DNA from: CAYVLA01 sp964549615 [NCBI: uncultured Thermococci archaeon]
GTDB taxonomy: Archaea; CAYQAE01; CAYVLA01
DNA length: 18,845 nt
Direction of reading: 5' to 3'
Assembly: GCA_964549615.1 (NCBI GenBank)
Contig: CAZJVP010000075.1
Span: 1-18,845 of the forward strand
In this document: positions 1 to 7,996 of the stretch, piece by piece
Position numbering within the stretch: the first letter of the stretch is position 1
Layout: each line of letters opens with the position of its first letter
Made by a program: the position numbers and the translations under genes
Notes under the pieces: model-generated
Database searches by the model: none
What the model saw: only the letters and a program-made list of their open reading frames with translations
What the model was told of the DNA's origin: nothing

Positions 1-164
1 ACGTCCCTCGCGAGGTACACGAGCTTAGCCTGGCCCCTCTCGATGGTCTTGGTCACCTCGTTGGAGCCTCTCTTTATCTTCCCGGTATCCCTGGCGAGCT
101 CCAGTGCGTCGTACGCGTCCTCCGTCAGTTCCTTTGGAACTTCATACTCATCGAACAACGTCAA
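1..164 (-). CDS. rpl7ae: Ribosomal protein L7Ae, N-terminal part (cut by window edge)
   Basis: This is the first ~54 codons of L7Ae, the archaeal k-turn-binding protein of the large ribosomal subunit. Family members also serve box C/D and H/ACA RNPs and RNase P. The reading frame gives [19 protein letters not shown] followed by [14 protein letters not shown], which is the diagnostic RNA-binding motif (GxNExTKxIERGxAxLV). The start is taken as TTG at 162-164 because a strong ribosome binding site (GGAGGT, complement of 171-176) lies 6 nt upstream. An in-frame TTG two codons later is an alternative. The rest of the protein lies beyond position 1. The identification is firm despite the truncation because the motif is very conserved. 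Confidence 0.9.
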   Translation of the reverse strand, partial: MTLFDEYEVPKELTEDAYDALELARDTGKIKRGSNEVTKTIERGQAKLVYLARD

Positions 165-277
165 AACGACACCTCCCCCTTATCCCGATGCACGTCCTCG
201 TTGGATTTGCGATGGGGATTACTAAGGGTGTTACAGGACTGCGGGAGCTATGGTTCTTAAATTGTTTCGTATGGGGC
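165..277 (-). promoter_or_regulatory. L7Ae upstream region
   Basis: This short gap separates the L7Ae start from the end of the isomerase gene. It carries the L7Ae ribosome binding site (171-176) and two AT-rich TATA candidates on the minus strand: TTAGTAAT around 215-222 and CAATTTAAGAA around 256-266. The first would place the RNA start about 28 nt before the TTG. Which one is used cannot be decided from sequence. Confidence 0.4.
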
Positions 278-1357
278 CTAGGAACGGCCGCGCCTAGAGA
301 ACCTCGATGGGTCCGCTCCCCTGTCCGTCAACCAGTCGCGTAGCCAGCCGGACAAGACCAAGCTGGCGTCCCGAAGCTCATCCAAGCTCTTCGAGCCAGT
401 CAAGAACATTGATGCCACCATCTGCGAGTGAAACAGACGTACGTACCTGTCCACCTCCCGCTTTCCCCTCCGCAAAGCCCTCAGGAATGGCGAGGCAACC
501 CCTACGCACCTTGCGCCCAGGGAGATGGACTTGGCCGCATCAAGACCGCTACGGATTCCCCCGCTCGCGATCACGTTGAGGGTGGTTGAGCAGACGACCT
601 CGACCAGGCTTGCGGCGGTCGGTATTCCCCAATCCCTCAGGGAGTCCGCCAACATCCTGCCCACCGGGTCGGTCGCACGGTAGCTCTCGACGGCAGCGAA
701 ACTCGTGCCGCCGAGTCCACCGACATCCACCCACTCGACCCCCGCGCTCTCGAGGGATCGAGCGACATCCATCGAGATCCCCGCCCCCGTTTCCTTCACG
801 ATGATGGGCCATCTCGATTGGGACATGAACTCCCGGATGGCCGCCAGCCCTCTGGCGTATGCCGTTTCACCTTCCGGCTGGGTCGACTCGTGAAGCGGGT
901 TGAGATGAACGGCCACCGCATCGACCCCCACTTTCTCCATCGCATCCATGATCGGTGCGAATTCAAAGGAGGTCAGCTGTGGAAGCCCTATGTTGCCGAC
1001 AAGGAGGACATCGGGCGCAAGGTCCCGAACGGCATATGTCCTCAACACCGATTCATCCTCGACCATGGCCCTCATGCTGCCCAGTCCAAACCCGATCCCA
1101 TGCTCCTGGGCCACTTTCGCAAGAGCCCGGTTTATGCGGGCCGCACCTGGGTAGCCCCCCGTCATCGCGTTGATGATCAACGGCATCTCAAGCTTCTTCC
1201 CCAACACGCATGCCGTCGTCTCTATGTCCTTCCGATCGATCTCTGGGAGCGCCCTATGGACGAACCTGACGCACTCAAAACCGGAACGCCCGCCCTCCAC
1301 ATCCTTCTCCGAGACGATCCTGACATGATCGGCCTTCCTTGCCTGCGTCTCACTCAT
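278..1357 (-). CDS. fni: Type 2 isopentenyl-diphosphate Delta-isomerase (FMN-dependent)
   Basis: It interconverts isopentenyl diphosphate and dimethylallyl diphosphate using reduced FMN in the cytoplasm, giving the primer for archaeal isoprenoid lipids. The 359-residue protein has the usual length. It shows the N-terminal RKADHVRI motif, the MTGG segment (about residues 66-69), a GLGSMRAM loop in place of the common GSQRA, the substrate/metal loop HLNPLHESTQPEGE, the VKETGAG strand, and the FMN phosphate loop with GGLGGTS and ASGGIRSG. The family usually has Gln where NPLHE has His; this is a small local deviation. It is the last gene of the minus-strand mevalonate cluster, 68 nt after the dehydratase small subunit, and performs the last step encoded here. 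The ATG start fits the conserved N-terminus. Confidence 0.95.
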   Translation of the reverse strand: MSETQARKADHVRIVSEKDVEGGRSGFECVRFVHRALPEIDRKDIETTACVLGKKLEMPLIINAMTGGYPGAARINRALAKVAQEHGIGFGLGSMRAMVEDESVLRTYAVRDLAPDVLLVGNIGLPQLTSFEFAPIMDAMEKVGVDAVAVHLNPLHESTQPEGETAYARGLAAIREFMSQSRWPIIVKETGAGISMDVARSLESAGVEWVDVGGLGGTSFAAVESYRATDPVGRMLADSLRDWGIPTAASLVEVVCSTTLNVIASGGIRSGLDAAKSISLGARCVGVASPFLRALRRGKREVDRYVRLFHSQMVASMFLTGSKSLDELRDASLVLSGWLRDWLTDRGADPSRFSRRGRS

Positions 1358-1425
1358 TGCCTCGCCGTCCTCAATCCCTGAGCGTGCGTAGCCAAGACGT
1401 CGCCAAAGAGCGGCATCCCGCCGAC

Positions 1426-1809
1426 TTAGATCTTCTCCACAAGGCCTTCGTCGGCCTTCACCCTTAGCCTTTCGCCGCTCCTTATCTGATCTATATCTAT
1501 CCCATCCACGCAGGGTATTCCTGCCAAGATCACGCCCGTTGCCACTATGGTCTCGGTCTCCTTGTTAACTATGGCCGCAGGCGCAACCCCGTTCTTCTTC
1601 AGTCCGTAGATCACATATGAGCCAACCGTGGAGCCCTTGCCGCAAGGGAAAACAAGGATCTTACCTGTGACCGACTGTCCTTCCAGCGGATGGCCCTTCT
1701 CTATAACCCTGCCCGTCTTGGCGTCTATTCCCCCATAGAACCCAATGGGCTCCTTGGATACGATCGCCTCGCCCTCGGCGGTGCCCGGGCTTATCGTCCT
1801 CCCCTTCAT
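1426..1809 (-). CDS. Phosphomevalonate dehydratase small subunit (aconitase X swivel domain, DUF126)
   Basis: This is the small subunit of the archaeal phosphomevalonate dehydratase, which removes water from 5-phosphomevalonate to give trans-anhydromevalonate 5-phosphate. The 127-residue protein matches the aconitase-X swivelling-domain family. It has the N-terminal GRxISPGTAEGEA motif, a central PCGKGSTVGSYVI loop and an IPCVDGID segment near the C-terminus. Its ATG overlaps the stop codon of the large subunit by 4 bp (ATGA), which implies translational coupling and a fixed complex. DUF126 proteins can serve other hydroxyacid dehydratases, but the surrounding mevalonate kinase, UbiD-type decarboxylase and isopentenyl phosphate kinase make the mevalonate role strongly preferred. 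Confidence 0.92.
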   Translation of the reverse strand: MKGRTISPGTAEGEAIVSKEPIGFYGGIDAKTGRVIEKGHPLEGQSVTGKILVFPCGKGSTVGSYVIYGLKKNGVAPAAIVNKETETIVATGVILAGIPCVDGIDIDQIRSGERLRVKADEGLVEKI

Positions 1810-2993
1810 CTCTCAAGCCTCCCTATCAATTCGTCAAGGTTCCCAAATACGACGCTTTGCTTACAGAAGCCAGGAAGATAGTTGGCCGCCTTGCCGGAAT
1901 CCACGGCCGTGGTCTTGTAACCCATATCCTCCAGGGGAGAGACAACCATACATGTGTCTGCCACCACCTTGCCGCCAGCGCTCTCGATTCTCTTCGTGTA
2001 CCCCATGAGGTCCGCCGCCTGCTTGACGAGCCTGGAGGTGCATATCCAGATCGGTTTCTTGAGCCTCTTGCCCTCAAGTTTGCCCGCGAGCAGGGCTATC
2101 TCCTTGAGCGACGCATGCGGACAGCCGAGAACAGCGATGTCGGGATCCTTCCCGGTGTTGAGCTTGGCATAGGTTTCTTCCAGGTCCTTTGAGGAAATGT
2201 TTACCGTCTCAAGGCCCTTCGTTTCCACGAGCGAGGCCTCCGGAGTCAGGCCCTCCACATGGTAGAGTGCCACTGCCCCCGATGCAGCCATCGCTGCGCC
2301 CAGCGCCTTGAGCTGGTCGGTGTCGGCGTCTTTCAGCCCCCTGAAGTAAGGGATCTTGTTCTTCACAAGCTTCCCCACTTGGTATCCAAGTGCCCCGTAA
2401 TCAGATCCGTAGCGCAGTTCGGCCTCGACGTTAATGACCATCTGGGGCTTGCGATTTTCGTCCAGATGCAAGCCGTAGTTCGGCGTCACCCCGCATATGG
2501 CGGCGGCAAGCGCCGAGGGGCCTCCCTCCCTGTTGGTTCTAGCACCGATCACCGAGTTGGCGAACGCCACGGCTGAGGACTCGGACCATGCAATGTGCTC
2601 CCCAAAACGCGGCAGGTTGCCGCAGAGATATGGGGTACAGGTTGCGGTCGTCACTATGCCCATCTTCTTGAAGGCCCTCATTATGCGCATCTGTTTGGCG
2701 GCAAAATCCTCCGGGAAGCCGAGCGACCTCCAGCTTTTCATGTCCATGCCCGACGGGTTGAGATACGTGAGGACCCTGACCTTCGCCCCCAGTCTCGCAT
2801 AGTCCTCCAAGAACTCCAGGCCCGGATCCCCGATCGACTTGTACGATACGCCAGCCACCTGCACGGAGCCGACCGGAATCATGTTCCGCGCCCCGTAGAT
2901 CTCCCCGAGCCTCACGAGCAACCTGAATGACCGCTCGACCACCTCGCCCTGCTCGCCGTTGAGCATGGCCTCTTGTTCTTTAGTCAGCTCCAA
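1806..2993 (-). CDS. Phosphomevalonate dehydratase large subunit (aconitase X catalytic, DUF521)
   Basis: Catalytic subunit of the aconitase-X type phosphomevalonate dehydratase, an Fe-S enzyme of the archaeal mevalonate pathway. Family hallmarks are the LTKEQEAMLNGEQG start, YLNPSGMD, the CTPYLCGNLPRFGEHIAWSE segment with two cysteines that are likely cluster ligands, the SVIGARTNREGGPSAL loop, LGCPHAS, and a C-terminal ADTCMVVSPLE strand. I chose TTG at 2991-2993, two bases after the decarboxylase stop, giving 396 residues. An upstream in-frame start at 3074 would overlap the decarboxylase by about 80 bp and add a non-conserved, glycine-rich extension. The gene sits between the decarboxylase and the small subunit in one transcription unit. 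Confidence 0.92.
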   Translation of the reverse strand: MELTKEQEAMLNGEQGEVVERSFRLLVRLGEIYGARNMIPVGSVQVAGVSYKSIGDPGLEFLEDYARLGAKVRVLTYLNPSGMDMKSWRSLGFPEDFAAKQMRIMRAFKKMGIVTTATCTPYLCGNLPRFGEHIAWSESSAVAFANSVIGARTNREGGPSALAAAICGVTPNYGLHLDENRKPQMVINVEAELRYGSDYGALGYQVGKLVKNKIPYFRGLKDADTDQLKALGAAMAASGAVALYHVEGLTPEASLVETKGLETVNISSKDLEETYAKLNTGKDPDIAVLGCPHASLKEIALLAGKLEGKRLKKPIWICTSRLVKQAADLMGYTKRIESAGGKVVADTCMVVSPLEDMGYKTTAVDSGKAANYLPGFCKQSVVFGNLDELIGRLER

Positions 2994-2995
2994 GC

Positions 2996-4273
2996 CTATC
3001 CCTCGAGGTACTCCTTCAGGTCCAACTTCATGGGCAACTCCGGCCTCTTGAACTCCTTTGGATCCCTTCCCCACGGAATGGTCAGGTCGAAACCCATCTT
3101 GGTGGTCATCCTAGTCTGTTGGTCGGCAGATTTGTCGAGGGAAGAGCCCTCCTCCCGCTTGGACACTATGTCCGTGTCGCCCTGGAACCTGGTAGCCATC
3201 GCCCACTCTATCTCCTCTGGCTTGTGGATGTCTATGTCGTCGTCAACGACGAAGACGTGCTTGACTGACCTGTGCCCTCTAAAGGCTGCCTCGATTGCCT
3301 TCTTGCCGTCGTCCTCAGCTTTCTTCCGAATGCTGACTGCAGCATGCAGCCACGATGCTCCGCCGGGAGTGACGAGGACGTCCCGCACGTCGCAGACTTT
3401 GGCGACCTCTCTATATATGCTGGGCTCCCTAGGCATGCCCATCAGGACCTTGTGCTCCAAGCCGCCGGGCAGTAGGCCGTGGAAGAGAGCACCCTCCCTT
3501 ACGAAGATCCTTTTGACGCGGGCAACGCGCTGTTTGCGCACGATATCGGCCGTCTCGGTCAGGTCCAAGAACGGCCCCTCATCCGTCATTCGCCCGGTCA
3601 GCTCCATTATCATCACGATCTCTGACTCAGGGACCGTATGGCCGCCCAGCTGGATGACCGGGGTCGGTGAAAGCGAATTCGCAATCGCTAGCTCGTGAAC
3701 GCCCGTCGCCTCCGAGATGGCCGCCGCCACGCAAACCGGCATGGGATTTCCTATGCAAAAGGCGAACTCCTTGAGGCCCCTCTCTATGTACTTGTTGAAA
3801 TCCCTCGGCAGTATCCTCAGCACGAACTCGTCGTTGCTGACGACCATTGCACGATGGTAGGATGCGTTGATGCCATATTCCGGATCGTTTGCTATGACGA
3901 CGCCGGACGCGACATACGGTCCACCATCGAACGGGTAGTACGTCAGGATGGGAAGCCTCCTTAGATCGACCTTGATCTCAGAGTATCCCTCAGCACGCTT
4001 CAGCTCTGGCTCCTTCGGGCTCTCAATTGCGTCCATCAGGCACTTGAGCAGCCTATCCTCACTGACCCCCAGCCCCAGGGCTACCAATTGCCTAGTGGAG
4101 CATACGTTGGCCACGACCTGCATGGCGTGGCCCTTCACCTTCTCGAAGAGAAGCGGGGTTCCGTCCATCATCTTCATAATCGTCGGTATCTCGTACTTGG
4201 GCGCCGCGGGCTTCTTGATCCGCTTGAGAAGCCCCTTCCTATCGAGCAGCTCGACGAACTCTCTGAAGTTCAT
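2996..4273 (-). CDS. Anhydromevalonate phosphate decarboxylase (UbiD family)
   Basis: This UbiD-type decarboxylase is expected to use prenylated FMN. In this pathway it converts trans-anhydromevalonate 5-phosphate to isopentenyl phosphate. Sequence marks of UbiD include FREFVELL at the N-terminus, PLLFEKVKG, the PFDGGPYVASGVV and NASYHR segments, the ESEIVMIMELTGRMTDEGPF region holding the acidic active-site residues, and a FVVDDDIDI metal/phosphate motif. The ATG at 4273 is preferred because GGAGGAG lies 5 nt upstream; it gives 425 residues, normal for the family. An upstream in-frame start at 4339 would lie upstream of the promoter-like ATATAT element. A UbiX-type flavin prenyltransferase is needed but not in this window. 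The substrate assignment rests on context. Confidence 0.9.
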   Translation of the reverse strand: MNFREFVELLDRKGLLKRIKKPAAPKYEIPTIMKMMDGTPLLFEKVKGHAMQVVANVCSTRQLVALGLGVSEDRLLKCLMDAIESPKEPELKRAEGYSEIKVDLRRLPILTYYPFDGGPYVASGVVIANDPEYGINASYHRAMVVSNDEFVLRILPRDFNKYIERGLKEFAFCIGNPMPVCVAAAISEATGVHELAIANSLSPTPVIQLGGHTVPESEIVMIMELTGRMTDEGPFLDLTETADIVRKQRVARVKRIFVREGALFHGLLPGGLEHKVLMGMPREPSIYREVAKVCDVRDVLVTPGGASWLHAAVSIRKKAEDDGKKAIEAAFRGHRSVKHVFVVDDDIDIHKPEEIEWAMATRFQGDTDIVSKREEGSSLDKSADQQTRMTTKMGFDLTIPWGRDPKEFKRPELPMKLDLKEYLEG

Positions 4274-4313
4274 CTTACTCCTCCAACCTACCTGCTTGAG
4301 CCTTGCCCCGCCC

Positions 4314-4323
4314 AGATATATCT
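4314..4323 (-). promoter_or_regulatory. TATA-like element upstream of the decarboxylase gene
   Basis: The palindromic AGATATATCT lies about 45 nt before the chosen ATG at 4273, in an otherwise GC-rich gap between mevalonate kinase and the UbiD-family gene. An archaeal transcript starting about 25 nt downstream would have a leader of roughly 20 nt containing GGAGGAG. It suggests that decarboxylase, dehydratase and isomerase can be transcribed independently of mevalonate kinase. Confidence 0.5.
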
Positions 4324-4369
4324 TTGTCAGCCCTCGCACGGCCCTGGAAGCCCGCCGATTCCCGCATCC

Positions 4370-5353
4370 TCAGACACCAATCATCGTTCTGAAGGCCTCG
4401 TACCCCTTGGCCTCCATCGCCCGCGCCACCTTCTCTTGGAGCCGCTTCTGCGGCGTCAATGCAACCATGTAGCCCCCGAGTCCACCTCCGGTCAGTTTGG
4501 CCCCGTAGGCCCCGTTCCTCCTCGCAAGTTCCACGAGCTCGTCCAGCTTGGGATGCGAAACCTCGATCTCCTGCAGAAGCGTGTGGTTCTGGTTCATGAG
4601 CCTGCCCAACGCGCGCAGATCGTACCTGCGTAAAGCCGCATCCGCCTTGCCCACGAGGGCCATTGCCTCTCTGAATATCCTGTCGTACTTCGCCGGTTCC
4701 TTCTCCTTCCTTTCCCTCACACCCGCGACTGCTGCCTTCGTGTCGGCGGTGATGCCGGTGTTTCCCATCACGATCCTGATGGGCCTCTTGACTTTGAGCA
4801 GTTCGATCCGGTTTTCCCCACCGCTTAGGTTCTTTTCGAATCGCAGGAGTCCGCCATAGGTGGATGCCGTGTTGTCTATGCCGGAAGGGGTCCCTGCGTA
4901 GGCCTTCTCTCCCTCGTACGCAATCTGGTTTATTCGCGCATCGTCGAAGCCCAACCTGAACTCATCGTTCAACGCCCTTGCCAAAGAGACGCAGACGGCG
5001 GCGCTGGCCCCTATTCCCCCTACTGCCTTCAGGTCGCCGCCCAGCGTGATCCTAATGTTGTTCTCGGTCGGGTCAAAACCTGCGGCCTTGAAAACCAAGA
5101 GGACGGACTCCTTCTGTTGTTGGTACTTTTCCTTCTTGTATCCAGGGTTTGCGGGCCTATTATCCTCCAGCACCCATCCGTCCCCCGCCATGGAGCCTTC
5201 GTTGCCGGAGGGAACCAACAGCCGCGGATCTTTCACCCTCTCGACGATGGCCTCCGTCCTCGAATCGATGGCCGATGCTATGGACGGGATGCCGTAGACG
5301 ACGAAATGCTCGTTGAACAGGATGACCTTCCCGAATCCGCTGCCTACGCCCAT
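4370..5353 (-). CDS. mvk: Mevalonate kinase (GHMP kinase)
   Basis: It phosphorylates mevalonate with ATP to 5-phosphomevalonate, the entry step of the cluster. The 327-residue protein carries the three GHMP motifs: the N-terminal GKVILFNEHFVVYG (residues 8-21), the phosphate loop GGIGASAAV (112-120), and KLTGGGLGG near the C-terminus (about 292-300). The mevalonate-kinase signature GTPSGIDNTAS (154-164) contains the expected catalytic Asp at about 160. The usual loop is GGxGSSAA; here the first serine is alanine, as in several archaeal kinases. It is the first gene of the minus-strand cluster, reading away from isopentenyl phosphate kinase. Confidence 0.95.
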   Translation of the reverse strand: MGVGSGFGKVILFNEHFVVYGIPSIASAIDSRTEAIVERVKDPRLLVPSGNEGSMAGDGWVLEDNRPANPGYKKEKYQQQKESVLLVFKAAGFDPTENNIRITLGGDLKAVGGIGASAAVCVSLARALNDEFRLGFDDARINQIAYEGEKAYAGTPSGIDNTASTYGGLLRFEKNLSGGENRIELLKVKRPIRIVMGNTGITADTKAAVAGVRERKEKEPAKYDRIFREAMALVGKADAALRRYDLRALGRLMNQNHTLLQEIEVSHPKLDELVELARRNGAYGAKLTGGGLGGYMVALTPQKRLQEKVARAMEAKGYEAFRTMIGV

Positions 5354-5410
5354 ACGCGCGCCTCCCTTGACCTGACCCGGTTTCTATGGCTCTTTCATAT
5401 ATTTGTGTTG

Positions 5411-5447
5411 GGTTGGCGAGGGGGATCAACCGCAGGCCTCGCCAGCC
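5411..5447. repeat. Inverted repeat, 11-bp arms, in the divergent mevalonate promoter
   Basis: GGTTGGCGAGG (5411-5421) pairs with CCTCGCCAGCC (5437-5447) over 11 bp with one G-T wobble, around a 15-nt loop. It starts a few bases upstream of the mevalonate kinase TATA element and lies between the two divergent promoters, so an operator is a more natural reading than a terminator. No poly-T tract follows. Confidence 0.55.
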
Positions 5448-5504
5448 AGATCCTTCCTTCTCGGCCCGACCATCGTTGCCCAATCTCGCAACAAGATTAT
5501 TATT

Positions 5505-5528
5505 CCGCACCCCTGGACCAAGGTGCGG
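5505..5528. repeat. Inverted repeat CCGCACC/GGTGCGG next to the isopentenyl phosphate kinase promoter
   Basis: A perfect 7-bp inverted repeat with a 10-nt spacer lies directly downstream of the AGATTATTATT element. It would cover the expected RNA start of the plus-strand transcript (about 5520-5526), so it could act as an operator or form a leader hairpin. Confidence 0.5.
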
Positions 5529-5576
5529 TCTCAGGCCGGCCGGGACCCGACAGTCGCGGATCGATAGGTGGCCTGG

Positions 5577-6401
5577 ATGCCGAATCTAGTCATAAAGATC
5601 GGCGGTTCCTTCCTCACGAAGAAATCCCGCAGCAACGACTTCCCAACCTCGATAGAGGAGATCGAGGCACAGAGGGACAGGTTCGTAGAGTGGCGATACC
5701 TTAGGTCGCTCTCCTGGGAGATCCGCAGGATCGCCAAGGCGAACCGGATGCTCATCGTTCACGGCGCCGGACCCTTCGGCCACTCGCTTGTGCAGCGCGC
5801 GCTCTCGGGCCTAAGCATCGACCCCGCCGTGATACACCGTTCCATGCTCATCCTGAACTCCGCCGTCCTTGAAGCGCTGTCCGACGCCGGACTTCAGCCT
5901 AGGACGACCAGCCCCTTCGAGACCGTCCGGTTCAACGGCAGGTTCCGAACGGACGAGCTCGTGTCCCTGATGAAGAAGCATGCGGACGAGGGACTTGTCC
6001 CGGTATCTCACGGGGACGTCGTCCGAGCGGTCTCTGCGAAGGGGCGGCTGGGGGACTATGAGGTCATATCCGGGGACCTTGTCGCCCGGGACCTAGCGCT
6101 CGCCTGGCCGGCAGATAGGCTCATTATGGTGACCGATGTCGACGGAATTCTGGATCAAGACCCCTCCGAGGGAGGTGGAAGGACGATCCCCAGGATCAGT
6201 CAGGCAGACTGTCTCTCCCTGTTGAGGGGCAGGACTGCGAAAGGCGCCGACGTCACTGGCGGGATCGCGCAGAAGATCGCCAGTTGCGAGGATTCCATCA
6301 GATCCGGCATTCCGCTCCACATCATCTCGGGCAAGAGGAAAGGCAGCCTTCTAGAGGCCGCGAGGGGGGGTAAGGTGGGGACGGTGGTCGAGGCCTCGTG
6401 A
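5577..6401 (+). CDS. ipk: Isopentenyl phosphate kinase
   Basis: It phosphorylates isopentenyl phosphate to isopentenyl diphosphate, the step after the UbiD-type decarboxylation. The 274-residue protein has the amino-acid-kinase fold: LVIKIGGSFLTKK at the N-terminus (ATP phosphate loop and conserved Lys), HGAGPFGH at about residues 62-69 with the histidine typical of isopentenyl phosphate kinases, the SGDLVARDLAL segment, MVTDVDGIL, and the C-terminal DVTGGIAQKI loop. The ATG at 5577 is chosen because AGGTGG lies 5 nt before it; a GTG three codons upstream is possible but would consume the ribosome binding site. The gene is divergent from mevalonate kinase and overlaps the helicase gene downstream. 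Confidence 0.95.
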   Translation: MPNLVIKIGGSFLTKKSRSNDFPTSIEEIEAQRDRFVEWRYLRSLSWEIRRIAKANRMLIVHGAGPFGHSLVQRALSGLSIDPAVIHRSMLILNSAVLEALSDAGLQPRTTSPFETVRFNGRFRTDELVSLMKKHADEGLVPVSHGDVVRAVSAKGRLGDYEVISGDLVARDLALAWPADRLIMVTDVDGILDQDPSEGGGRTIPRISQADCLSLLRGRTAKGADVTGGIAQKIASCEDSIRSGIPLHIISGKRKGSLLEAARGGKVGTVVEAS

Positions 6402-7996
6402 CCAGCGAATCCGGCCGCCAGTACATCGAGCATCCGCTGATCAAACCGCGAACGATCGAGGCTAGGCTGTATCAACAGCTCGTCTATGCCAAGGCAGTCG
6501 AATCGAACACTCTCTTCGTCGCCCCAACGGCTCTGGGAAAGACGGTGCTCTGCATCATGGTCGCAGCCCACCGGCTACAAAGGCAGGGCGGAAGGGTACT
6601 CATCCTGGCCCCGACGCGGCCCCTCGTCCTCCAGCATGCTAGGTCGTGCAGGAAGTTCCTCGCGATTCCCGAGGAAAAGATCATGGACTTCAGCGGGACC
6701 CTGGATCCGAACGAAAGGGAGGCGCTCTGGCCGACGGCTACCGTTGCGGTTGCAACCCCCCAAGTCGTTGAGAACGATATTCGGGCAGGCAGGTTGGAGA
6801 TGAGCCACTACTCGCTCGTCGTGTTCGACGAGGCGCATCGCGCCGTTGGCGACTATGCCTATGTGACGATAGCTAAGGCCTACAGGAGATCCCGTCCCGA
6901 CCCGCTCGTGCTGGGCCTTACGGCATCCCCCGGCAACAGGGAGGAGGTCGTACGCGAGGTCTGCGACAACCTGGGCATCGTCAACATCGAGGCGAGAAGC
7001 GACGATGACCCGGACGTTAGACCCTACATCAACCCCGTCGAGGTCGATTGGAGGCTCGCGACCCTGCCGCAGCCGGTCCAAGAGATAGTCAGGGGTATGG
7101 AGGACTTCCTCGAAGAGCACACAAGATCGCTGAGGGAGATCGGCTTGATCAGAACCCCAAGCGTAACTAGGAAGGACCTGCTCGAAGCGGGTAGAGTGCT
7201 CAGCATAGGGGCGGAGAGGTTTTCCGCTTCATTCGGGAGGCCCCCCTTCATGTATTACAGGGCTCTCATGGACTACGCGATTGCCCTCAAGGCCGAACAC
7301 GCGCTCGAGATGCTCGAGACACAAGGAATCGAGCAGACCCTCCGATACTTCGACAGGATGGCACAGGATGCAACCTTGAAGCAGGCTGCGAGATCGACCA
7401 AGTCCTTCATTCGGGATCCTAGGATCGCTGGGTTCGTGGCTTCGCTGCGCAGGCTTGCGAGGGCCGGGATCGAGCATCCCAAACTCCGAGAGATGGCAAG
7501 GGTGATCTCCGAGGAGCTTTCGCGCGATCCGAACAGCAGGATCATCATCTTCACGAACTTCAGGGACAGCGTGGACCTGATCGTCGGATACCTGTCCCAC
7601 GATCCTCGGGCCAGGGTCACAAGGTTCGTCGGCCAGTCCTCAATGCGCTCCAAGGGTCTGAGCCAGAAGGAGCAGGCACAGATCCTTGACCTATTCAGGA
7701 CGGGAAAGTACAACGTCCTAGTTGCCACCTCCGTCGCGGAGGAGGGCCTGGACATACCCGAGGTTCAGATGGTGGTCTTCTACGACTGTACCCCAAGCGC
7801 CATCCGCAACATCCAGAGGCGGGGTCGCACGGGCAGAAAAGGGGCGGGCAAGGTGGTCATCCTGATGACCCAGAACACGAGGGAAGAGGCTTATCACTGG
7901 GCCGGCCACCAAAGGGAGAAGAAGATGAGGGAGCTACTCAAGAGACTCGACGGCGACCTGAAAAACAGGCAGATGAAGCTCAGCGACTTTGCCTAG
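6398..7996 (+). CDS. Hef/FANCM-type SF2 DNA helicase without nuclease domain
   Basis: A DNA helicase or translocase of superfamily 2 related to the helicase half of archaeal Hef and eukaryotic FANCM/Mph1, expected to act on branched DNA and stalled forks. Seen in 532 residues: a Q-like motif (ARLYQQLVYAK), Walker A APTALGKT (42-49), PTRPLV, DEAH (144-147), LTASPG, a helical insert (about 220-350) as in Hef, then RecA2 with FTNFRDS, the motif V SVAEEGLDIPEVQ, and motif VI QRRGRTGRKG near residue 473. The protein ends shortly after RecA2, with no ERCC4 nuclease or HhH domain. Euryarchaeal Hef carries both. GTG is the start; the gene overlaps the kinase stop by 4 bp (GTGA). Confidence 0.88.
   Translation: MTSESGRQYIEHPLIKPRTIEARLYQQLVYAKAVESNTLFVAPTALGKTVLCIMVAAHRLQRQGGRVLILAPTRPLVLQHARSCRKFLAIPEEKIMDFSGTLDPNEREALWPTATVAVATPQVVENDIRAGRLEMSHYSLVVFDEAHRAVGDYAYVTIAKAYRRSRPDPLVLGLTASPGNREEVVREVCDNLGIVNIEARSDDDPDVRPYINPVEVDWRLATLPQPVQEIVRGMEDFLEEHTRSLREIGLIRTPSVTRKDLLEAGRVLSIGAERFSASFGRPPFMYYRALMDYAIALKAEHALEMLETQGIEQTLRYFDRMAQDATLKQAARSTKSFIRDPRIAGFVASLRRLARAGIEHPKLREMARVISEELSRDPNSRIIIFTNFRDSVDLIVGYLSHDPRARVTRFVGQSSMRSKGLSQKEQAQILDLFRTGKYNVLVATSVAEEGLDIPEVQMVVFYDCTPSAIRNIQRRGRTGRKGAGKVVILMTQNTREEAYHWAGHQREKKMRELLKRLDGDLKNRQMKLSDFA

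Larger units (their letters stand above)
5354..5576. promoter_or_regulatory. Divergent promoter region between mevalonate kinase and isopentenyl phosphate kinase
   Basis: This gap of about 220 nt serves both arms of the mevalonate cluster. A TATA-like stretch at 5396-5404 (AAATATATG on the minus strand) is correctly placed for mevalonate kinase. AGATTATTATT at 5494-5504 suits isopentenyl phosphate kinase. Between and beside them are two inverted repeats (5411-5447 and 5505-5528), entered separately. AGGTGG at 5566-5571 is the ribosome binding site for the plus-strand gene. Confidence 0.55.

Noticed and set aside
818-1381. 187-codon plus-strand frame
   Set aside because: It lies entirely antisense to the type 2 isomerase, with no ribosome binding site and no domain.
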